Source: Clostridia bacterium
Lineage (GTDB): Bacteria; Bacillota; Clostridia; Oscillospirales; RGIG577
Direction: 5' to 3'
NCBI GenBank assembly: GCA_017419325.1
Contig: JAFOLN010000303.1
Coordinates: forward strand, 1 to 12,091
DNA length: 12,091 bases
How positions within the stretch are numbered: the stretch's first letter is position 1; every line of letters starts with the position of its first letter. The notes under the pieces were generated by a model that saw nothing but the letters and a program-made list of their open reading frames with translations, was not told the origin of the DNA and made no database searches. This document shows, piece by piece, positions 1 through 4,229 of this stretch. A program made the translations under genes and the position numbers.

Positions 1-383
1 ACACCAACCTGGCGTGCCAAGAGCAAGTGCTCTTTTGTCTGGGGCATAACAGAATCAGGACCGGAAACAACGAGAATTGCTCCATCCATCTGTGCAGCAC
101 CAGTAATCATGTTCTTAACATAGTCAGCGTGTCCGGGGCAGTCAACGTGAGCGTAGTGACGCTTGTCGGTCTCATACTCAACGTGAGCGGTGTTTATTGT
201 GATACCTCTTGCTCTCTCCTCGGGAGCCTTGTCGATCATGTCATATGCTTCGTACTGAGCCTGACCCTTGAAAGCAAGAACCTTCGTGATGGCAGCCGTA
301 AGAGTAGTCTTACCATGGTCAACGTGACCGATAGTACCGATGTTTACATGAGGTTTATTTCTTTCAAATTTTTCCTTTGCCAT
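1..383 (-). CDS. tuf: Translation elongation factor Tu, N-terminal part (gene continues past the left edge)
   Basis: EF-Tu is the GTPase that carries aminoacyl-tRNA to the ribosomal A site. Only 127 complete codons are in the window, starting at ATG 383-381. They cover most of the G domain: the P-loop GHVDHGKT at residues 19-26, the switch I end RGITINTAH at 59-67 with the Mg-coordinating Thr65, and the switch II motif DCPGH at 81-85 with catalytic His85. The start is fixed by the family N-terminus (MAKEKFERNKPHVNIG) and by AAGGAGG at 391-397, 7 nt upstream. The gene lies 123 nt downstream of fusA, the usual last place of a str operon, and seems to have its own promoter at 440-468. One oddity is the segment after AILVV, which reads SGPDSVMPQT where most bacteria have AATDGPMPQT. 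Identity is certain; the C-terminal two thirds cannot be assessed here. Confidence 0.97.
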   Translation of the reverse strand, partial: MAKEKFERNKPHVNIGTIGHVDHGKTTLTAAITKVLAFKGQAQYEAYDMIDKAPEERARGITINTAHVEYETDKRHYAHVDCPGHADYVKNMITGAAQMDGAILVVSGPDSVMPQTKEHLLLARQVG

Positions 384-390
384 GTTTAAT

Positions 391-397
391 CCTCCTT
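391..397 (-). promoter_or_regulatory. Ribosome binding site of tuf
   Basis: On the minus strand this reads AAGGAGG, a near-full match to the anti-Shine-Dalgarno sequence, 7 nt before the tuf ATG. It decides the start codon and suits a very highly expressed gene. Confidence 0.85.
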
Positions 398-439
398 AAG
401 TCCTTTATAAAATAAATTTTCTCTTTATACCTATAGGTT

Positions 440-468
440 ATTGTATATTTTATTGCCGCAAAAATCAA
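440..468 (-). promoter_or_regulatory. Candidate sigma-A promoter for tuf
   Basis: Minus strand TTGATT (468-463, -35, 4 of 6 consensus bases) is separated by exactly 17 bp from TACAAT (445-440, -10, 5 of 6). Transcription would begin near 433, giving a leader of about 50 nt before the tuf ATG. It lies wholly between the fusA stop and tuf, so tuf could be transcribed independently of the rest of the operon, as is known for tuf in several bacteria. The T-rich -35 half lies inside an inverted repeat (457-490). Inferred from sequence match only. Confidence 0.55.
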
Positions 469-490
469 TCATATTTTTTGAATTTTTGCG
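457..490 (-). repeat. 9-bp perfect inverted repeat between fusA and tuf
   Basis: CGCAAAAAT (457-465) and ATTTTTGCG (482-490) are exact reverse complements, with 16 nt between them. In the fusA transcript they would form a hairpin starting 16 nt after the stop codon. No T run follows on either strand, so it does not look like an intrinsic terminator. It overlaps the candidate tuf -35 element. It could be an mRNA 3'-end stabilising hairpin, an operator, or chance in AT-rich DNA. Confidence 0.45.
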
Positions 491-506
491 AAAGCCGTAA
501 AATCAA

Positions 507-2576
507 TTATTTGCCGGAGATGATCTTCTCCTGGATGCTCTTGGGCACCTCTATGAAGTGGCTGGGCTCCATAGTGTACTGGCCGCGGCCCTGGGTGCGC
601 GAACGAAGGTCGGTAGCATATCCGAACATCTCGGAAAGCGGAACGTTTGCTTCGATCTGCTGTGCGCCGGGGAGCGCGGTAAAGCCGAGTATCTGACCGC
701 GTCTGGAGTTCAGGTCTCCGATAACGTCGCCGATATAATCCTCGGGAACGATACATACGACCTTCATTATAGGCTCGAGTATCGTGGGGTCAGCCTTCTT
801 CATGGCTTCCTTGAACGCCATAGAACCTGCGATCTTGAACGCCATTTCGGAGGAGTCAACCTCGTGGTATGAGCCGTCGTAGAGCGTTACGATAACGTCA
901 ACTACATTGTAGCCCGCAAGCACGCCGGATTCCATTGCACCCTGTATACCTGCATCGACTGCCGGTATATATTCCTTCGGGATGGCGCCGCCGACGATCT
1001 TGTTGATAAACTCGTAGCCCTTGCCCGATTCGTTGGGCTCAACGGTGATCTTAACGTGACCGTACTGGCCCTTACCGCCGGACTGACGCGCATACTTGTG
1101 ATCCACGTCAACCTTCTTGCGTATGGTCTCCTTATAGGAAACCTGCGGACGGCCTACGTTTGCCTCAACCTTGAACTCACGAAGGAGTCTGTCAACGATT
1201 ATCTCAAGATGAAGCTCGCCCATACCTGCGATAATGGTTTGACCCGTATCTTCGTCGGTATAAGTTCTGAATGTCGGGTCTTCCTCTGCAAGCTTGGAAA
1301 GAGCAATGCCCATCTTTTCCTGACCGGCCTTGGTCTTGGGTTCAATGGCAACTCTTATAACAGGCTCCGGGAATTCCATCGATTCAAGGATTATAGGCGC
1401 ATTCTCCGCGCAGAGCGTGTCGCCCGTCGTGGTGTTCTTAAGACCTACGGCTGCGGCGATGTCGCCGGAATAAACCGTGGGGATATCCTCTCGGTCGTTG
1501 GCATGCATCTGTAAAAGACGTCCCATACGTTCCTTATTGCCTTTGGTCGCGTTGAGAACGCCGCTGCCGGCGTTTATCGTACCGGAATATACTCTGAAGA
1601 AGCAGAGCTTTCCAACGTAGGGGTCTGTAGCTATCTTGAACGCAAGCGCCGAGAACGGCTCCTTGTCGTCTGCATGGCGGACCTGCTCCTCATCCGTCGA
1701 GGGAACTATGCCCTTTATCGGCGGAATGTCGAGCGGAGACGGCATGTAGTCAACTATTGCGTCAAGCAGCTTCTGTACGCCCTTGTTCTTGTACGACGTT
1801 CCGCATACTACCGGAACAAGCTTATTTGCTATGGTAGCCTTGCGGATAGCGGTCTTTATCTCGGGTATGGTAAACTCGTGACCTTCAAGATACAGCTCTG
1901 CAAAATCATCATCGACGTCGGCTATTGCCTCTATCATGTTGGAACGGTATTCCTCAGCCTGGTCAACCATGTCGGCAGGAATGTCCTCAAGGCGCATATC
2001 CTTGCCTATATCATCGTAGTAGATATACGATTTCATTTCGAGAAGGTCGATAATGCCCTTAAAATCAGCCTCAACGCCAATGGGAAGCTGCAGCGGCACC
2101 GCGTTGCAGTGCAGTCTGTCGTGCATCATCTTAACAACTCTGTAAAAATCAGCGCCCATGATATCCATCTTGTTGATGTATGCCATTCTGGGTACGCCGT
2201 ATTTATCGGCCTGGCGCCATACAGTCTCGGACTGGGGTTCAACTCCACCCTTAGCACAGAAAACAGTAACCGAACCGTCGAGCACTCTGAGTGAACGCTC
2301 AACTTCAACCGTAAAGTCAACATGTCCCGGGGTATCAATTATATTGATGCGATGGTCAAGCCATCTGCAGGTAGTAGCCGCGGAGGTAATGGTTATACCA
2401 CGCTCCTGCTCCTGCTGCATCCAGTCCATAGTTGCTGAGCCTTCATGTGTTTCGCCTATCTTGTGCGTTCTTCCCGTATAATACAGGATTCGCTCTGTGG
2501 TCGTAGTTTTTCCTGCGTCTATATGGGCCATTATGCCAATGTTTCTAGTCATCTCAAGTGAAAACTGTCTTGGCAT
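507..2576 (-). CDS. fusA: Translation elongation factor G
   Basis: EF-G is the ribosomal translocase GTPase, which also splits post-termination ribosomes with RRF. The product is 689 residues, normal for bacterial EF-G. Motifs in order are P-loop AHIDAGKT (17-24), switch I end RGITITSAA (59-67), switch II DTPGH (81-85, catalytic His85), NKMD guanine specificity (135-138), CGTSYKNKG as the G5 region, the domain IV segment GGKGQYGHVKI, and the domain IV tip GSYHEVDSSE with His571. The ATG at 2576-2574 is chosen because MPRQFSLEMTRNIGIMAH is the family N-terminus and AAGGAG (2584-2589) sits 7 nt upstream. An in-frame extension of 11 codons upstream would bury that site. It follows rpsG by 49 nt with no promoter or terminator visible, so it is co-transcribed. 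Nothing is missing or broken. Confidence 0.98.
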   Translation of the reverse strand: MPRQFSLEMTRNIGIMAHIDAGKTTTTERILYYTGRTHKIGETHEGSATMDWMQQEQERGITITSAATTCRWLDHRINIIDTPGHVDFTVEVERSLRVLDGSVTVFCAKGGVEPQSETVWRQADKYGVPRMAYINKMDIMGADFYRVVKMMHDRLHCNAVPLQLPIGVEADFKGIIDLLEMKSYIYYDDIGKDMRLEDIPADMVDQAEEYRSNMIEAIADVDDDFAELYLEGHEFTIPEIKTAIRKATIANKLVPVVCGTSYKNKGVQKLLDAIVDYMPSPLDIPPIKGIVPSTDEEQVRHADDKEPFSALAFKIATDPYVGKLCFFRVYSGTINAGSGVLNATKGNKERMGRLLQMHANDREDIPTVYSGDIAAAVGLKNTTTGDTLCAENAPIILESMEFPEPVIRVAIEPKTKAGQEKMGIALSKLAEEDPTFRTYTDEDTGQTIIAGMGELHLEIIVDRLLREFKVEANVGRPQVSYKETIRKKVDVDHKYARQSGGKGQYGHVKITVEPNESGKGYEFINKIVGGAIPKEYIPAVDAGIQGAMESGVLAGYNVVDVIVTLYDGSYHEVDSSEMAFKIAGSMAFKEAMKKADPTILEPIMKVVCIVPEDYIGDVIGDLNSRRGQILGFTALPGAQQIEANVPLSEMFGYATDLRSRTQGRGQYTMEPSHFIEVPKSIQEKIISGK

Positions 2577-2583
2577 ATGTCCT

Positions 2584-2589
2584 CTCCTT
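2584..2589 (-). promoter_or_regulatory. Ribosome binding site deciding the fusA start
   Basis: Minus strand AAGGAG lies 7 nt before ATG 2576-2574. The longer open frame reaching back to 2609 has no such site and adds 11 residues unlike EF-G, so the downstream ATG is preferred. Confidence 0.8.
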
Positions 2590-2625
2590 TCAATACTGCG
2601 GTCAAACAAATCCGCTTAATCGTGA

Positions 2626-3096
2626 TTACCATCTGTAATGCGCGAATGCCTTGTTGGCCTCCGCCATTCTGTGAGTATCGTCCTTCTTCTTAACTGCAGC
2701 ACCGGTGTTGTTCACTGCGTCAAGGATCTCGTTTGCGAGGCGTTCAGCCATCGTTCTTTCGCTTCTTGCTCTGGAGTAAACTCTGAGCCAGCGAAGACCG
2801 AGCGTCTGACGTCTTTCGGGACGTACTTCCATCGGGACCTGATAGGTAGCACCGCCGACACGGCGAGCCTTAACCTCGGTCACGGGCATAATGTTGTTTA
2901 AGCCCTCTTCAAATACTTCCAAAGGTTCTCTGCTTGTCTTTTCCTTGATGATATCGAATGCATCGTAAACTATACGCTGCGCTACGCCCTTCTTGCCGTC
3001 ATACATGATGTTGTTGATAAGGCGGGTTACCATCTTTGAATTATACATAGGATCAGGCAAAACATCTCTCTTTGGTACATTACCTCTTCTAGGCAC
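2626..3096 (-). CDS. rpsG: 30S ribosomal protein S7, GTG start
   Basis: S7 is the primary binding protein that nucleates assembly of the 30S head on 16S rRNA and lines the E site. The product is 156 residues, the standard bacterial length. Conserved blocks are visible throughout: MPRRGNVPKRDVLPDP at the N-terminus, NNIMYDGKKG (28-37), IMPVTEVKARRVGGATYQVP near the middle, VRPERRQTLGLRWL, and the C-terminal KKKDDTHRMAEANKAFAHYRW-type end. The start codon is GTG (3096-3094), supported by AAGGAGG at 3105-3111, 8 nt upstream, and by the family N-terminus; no ATG alternative exists. It sits between rpsL (182 nt upstream) and fusA (49 nt downstream). The long rpsL-rpsG gap contains an unusual hairpin. 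In E. coli S7 represses its operon by binding the rpsL-rpsG intercistron, so a regulatory role there is conceivable but unproved in this lineage. Confidence 0.97.
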   Translation of the reverse strand: MPRRGNVPKRDVLPDPMYNSKMVTRLINNIMYDGKKGVAQRIVYDAFDIIKEKTSREPLEVFEEGLNNIMPVTEVKARRVGGATYQVPMEVRPERRQTLGLRWLRVYSRARSERTMAERLANEILDAVNNTGAAVKKKDDTHRMAEANKAFAHYRW

Positions 3097-3104
3097 TATT
3101 CTTC

Positions 3105-3111
3105 CCTCCTT
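3105..3111 (-). promoter_or_regulatory. Ribosome binding site supporting the GTG start of rpsG
   Basis: Minus strand AAGGAGG is 8 nt before GTG 3096-3094. This strong site compensates for the weaker start codon and fixes the start. Confidence 0.85.
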
Positions 3112-3166
3112 CTAAAAATAATAAGCTATCATAGGTACTCGAAAGCCCTTTGCTTCCGCAAGCGCT

Positions 3167-3240
3167 CGTGAGGTCAATGTTGATCCGCCGCCCCCACGGT
3201 ACAGCCTTCGTACCGCCCGGGCGGTGGATCGACAATCACG
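3167..3240 (-). other. Long imperfect hairpin in the rpsL-rpsG intergenic region
   Basis: Within the 182-nt gap between rpsL and rpsG there is a nested inverted repeat. Pairs, in plus-strand coordinates, are CGTGA 3167-3171 with TCACG 3236-3240; GATCC 3182-3186 with GGATC 3226-3230; 3188-3193 with 3219-3224 (GC-rich, 6 bp); and CGGTAC 3197-3202 with GTACCG 3210-3215, closed by a 7-nt loop (3203-3209). No T run follows on either strand, so it is not an intrinsic terminator. Possible readings are an S7-type translational control element, an mRNA processing site, or an interspersed palindromic repeat that landed in the gap. The structure is seen directly; the function is unknown. Confidence 0.6.
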
Positions 3241-3252
3241 CACACCCTGCAC

Positions 3253-3277
3253 TTTGCGTATGAGTTGTTTTGCGTAT
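3253..3277. repeat. Tandem 9-bp direct repeat just after rpsL
   Basis: TTTGCGTAT occurs at 3253-3261 and again at 3269-3277, a 16-bp period, immediately downstream of the rpsL stop codon. In the mRNA it reads ATACGCAAA twice. Its role is unknown, and chance or a local duplication is possible. Confidence 0.5.
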
Positions 3278-3278
3278 C

Positions 3279-3701
3279 CTACTTAGAGGACGCCTTCGGC
3301 TTCTTAACGCCGTACTTGGAACGCGCCTGCATTCTGCCGTTTACACCCTGGGTGTCCAGCGTACCGCGGATAATGTGGTAACGCACACCGGGAAGGTCCT
3401 TAACTCTGCCGCCGCGGATAAGAACAACGCTGTGTTCCTGGAGATTGTGGCCAACGCCCGGGATGTACGAGGAAACCTCGATGCCGTTCGTAAGTCTTAC
3501 TCTCGCTACCTTACGGAGAGCCGAGTTAGGCTTTTTCGGGGTCATGGTCTTAACCGTAGTGCAAACGCCTCTCTTCTGCGGAGAGCTCTGGTCTATGGGA
3601 CGCTTCTTTAAGGTGTTCATACCTCTCTGGAGTGCCGGAGCCGTAGACTTCTTAATCTGAGTCTCTCTGCCCTTTCTTACTAACTGGTTAAAGGTAGGCA
3701 T
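3279..3701 (-). CDS. rpsL: 30S ribosomal protein S12
   Basis: S12 sits at the decoding centre of the 30S subunit and controls tRNA selection accuracy. The product is 140 residues, matching Bacillota S12 (about 138) and longer than E. coli (124). The difference includes a 13-residue insertion around residues 26-38 typical of the phylum. Conserved blocks are PTFNQLVRKGR at the start, QKRGVCTTVKTMTPKKPNSALRK, GHNLQEHSVVLIRGGRVKDLPGVRYH and the C-terminal QARSKYGVKKPK. Streptomycin-relevant positions are wild type: Lys56 and Lys101 (E. coli Lys43 and Lys88 counting Met) and Pro104. Asp102 is the residue that RimO methylthiolates in other bacteria. The ATG at 3701-3699 follows AAAGGAGG (3708-3715) by 6 nt. 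It lies 64 nt after the L7Ae-like gene, with a small hairpin in the gap. Confidence 0.98.
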   Translation of the reverse strand: MPTFNQLVRKGRETQIKKSTAPALQRGMNTLKKRPIDQSSPQKRGVCTTVKTMTPKKPNSALRKVARVRLTNGIEVSSYIPGVGHNLQEHSVVLIRGGRVKDLPGVRYHIIRGTLDTQGVNGRMQARSKYGVKKPKASSK

Positions 3702-3730
3702 TTTTTTCCTCCTTTCTTAAAGATTTTATA

Positions 3731-3754
3731 TCAAAACGGGAAAACCCGGTTTGA
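3731..3754 (-). terminator. Small hairpin between the L7Ae-like gene and rpsL, possible weak attenuator
   Basis: TCAAA 3731-3735 pairs with TTTGA 3750-3754, and CGGG 3737-3740 pairs with CCCG 3745-3748, with one mismatch (3736/3749) and a 4-nt loop. That is 9 bp in 24 nt. On the minus strand the 3' arm ends in TTTT, but this run is used in pairing and only a mixed AT stretch follows. It would therefore be a leaky terminator at best, and could equally be a processing site or spacer. The rpsL ribosome binding site is 16 nt further on. Confidence 0.35.
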
Positions 3755-3765
3755 GCAAAGTATCT

Positions 3766-4023
3766 TTACGCATTCACCGTGGCCGCAGCCGCGCAGCCCA
3801 CGTCTATGCCGCACATTTTGCCTAGGGTGCGCATGGACGACACCCATACGACGGGGATGAGGAGGCTTTCCGAAAGCGCGACTATCGGAGCGATGAGTCT
3901 CTTCTCAGCATCCGATGCGATATACAGCGTCTTTACCGCGCCGCTCTTTAAGGCCTTCTTGACCTGCTTTATGCCGCATATGGCGTTTATCGGCTTTACT
4001 GCGTCTTTAATAAAATTATGCAT
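3766..4023 (-). CDS. rplGB: L7Ae/L30e-family ribosomal protein (YbxF-type, K-turn RNA binding)
   Basis: This 85-residue protein belongs to the L7Ae/L30e/S12e/Gadd45 family, whose small bacterial members (B. subtilis YbxF/RplGB, 82 aa, and YlxQ) bind kink-turn RNA. Family features are the RNA-contact segment GIKQVKKALKSGAVKTLYIASDA (about 17-39, with the G-x-KQ-V-KAL pattern), the middle strand IPVVWVSSM (56-64), and the signature LGKMCGIDVGCAAAATV near the C-terminus. The position between rpoC and rpsL is the standard one for YbxF in Bacillota and supports the call. The ATG at 4023-4021 follows AAGGAG (4033-4038) by 9 nt. The cellular job of bacterial L7Ae homologues is not settled; YbxF associates with ribosomes and binds K-turns such as that of the SAM-I riboswitch in vitro. 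The 206-nt gap to rpoC holds a terminator and a promoter, so it appears to head its own transcript. Confidence 0.9.
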   Translation of the reverse strand: MHNFIKDAVKPINAICGIKQVKKALKSGAVKTLYIASDAEKRLIAPIVALSESLLIPVVWVSSMRTLGKMCGIDVGCAAAATVNA

Positions 4024-4081
4024 TTTATTTTTCTCCTTTGCAGGCGTCGGTTTAAATCACAACAAGCGCCCACATTAGTCA

Positions 4082-4110
4082 ATGATACCATTTGCTTTTG
4101 AAAAATGCAA
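4082..4110 (-). promoter_or_regulatory. Candidate extended -10 promoter for the L7Ae-like gene, rpsL, rpsG and fusA
   Basis: Minus strand TATCAT (4087-4082, 5 of 6 consensus bases) is preceded by TGG, giving the TGn extended -10 motif. A weak -35, TTGCAT (4110-4105), lies exactly 17 bp upstream. The expected start is near 4075, about 50 nt before the L7Ae-like ATG. It lies downstream of the rpoC terminator, which is what an internal promoter restarting the str segment needs. Inferred from sequence match only. Confidence 0.55.
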
Positions 4111-4119
4111 TACTATATT

Positions 4120-4137
4120 ATCACGAATATGCGTGAT
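4120..4137. promoter_or_regulatory. 18-bp near-perfect palindrome upstream of the str-segment promoter
   Basis: ATCACGAATATGCGTGAT has 6-bp arms (4120-4125 and 4132-4137) around a 6-nt centre whose middle ATAT is also palindromic; only one pair (4126/4131) breaks the symmetry. It lies between the rpoC T run and the candidate -35 at 4105-4110. The shape is that of a dimeric repressor or activator site, but I recognise no specific regulator. It could also form a 6-bp RNA hairpin. Confidence 0.4.
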
Positions 4138-4155
4138 TTTAACCGCTCATTTTGT

Positions 4156-4213
4156 AAAAAAGCACAAATGCGGCGGGGGTTTGCACTGTAAATCGGTGTT
4201 CGCCCCGCCGCAT
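4156..4213 (-). terminator. Intrinsic terminator (partial) after rpoC
   Basis: An 11-bp GC-rich stem pairs 4203-4213 with 4168-4178 (ATGCGGCGGGG in the transcript), with a 24-nt loop. It begins 17 nt after the rpoC stop codon. Six T residues (4161-4156 on the minus strand) follow after a 6-nt spacer TTGTGC. The long loop and the spacer make it weaker than a classic terminator, so partial read-through into the str genes is likely. Confidence 0.6.
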
Positions 4214-4229
4214 GGCGTTTTATTATTGC

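Noticed and set aside
2612..2628. CGTGATT-type 7-8 bp matches shared by the rpsG-fusA gap, the rpsL-rpsG hairpin and the palindrome at 4120-4137
   Set aside because: The matches are too short and lie in differing orientations and contexts; chance is sufficient.
3182..3230. The rpsL-rpsG hairpin as an intrinsic terminator
   Set aside because: The stem is GC-rich, but neither strand has a T run after it.
3279..3701. Streptomycin resistance substitutions in S12
   Set aside because: Lys56, Lys101 and Pro104 (E. coli 43, 88, 91) are all wild type.
4024..4075. Possible kink-turn in the leader of the L7Ae-like gene (GGCG/CGCC stem with GTGA and CCGA segments)
   Set aside because: The bulge would be about 8 nt instead of 3 and the non-canonical stem does not pair, so the K-turn pattern is not met.
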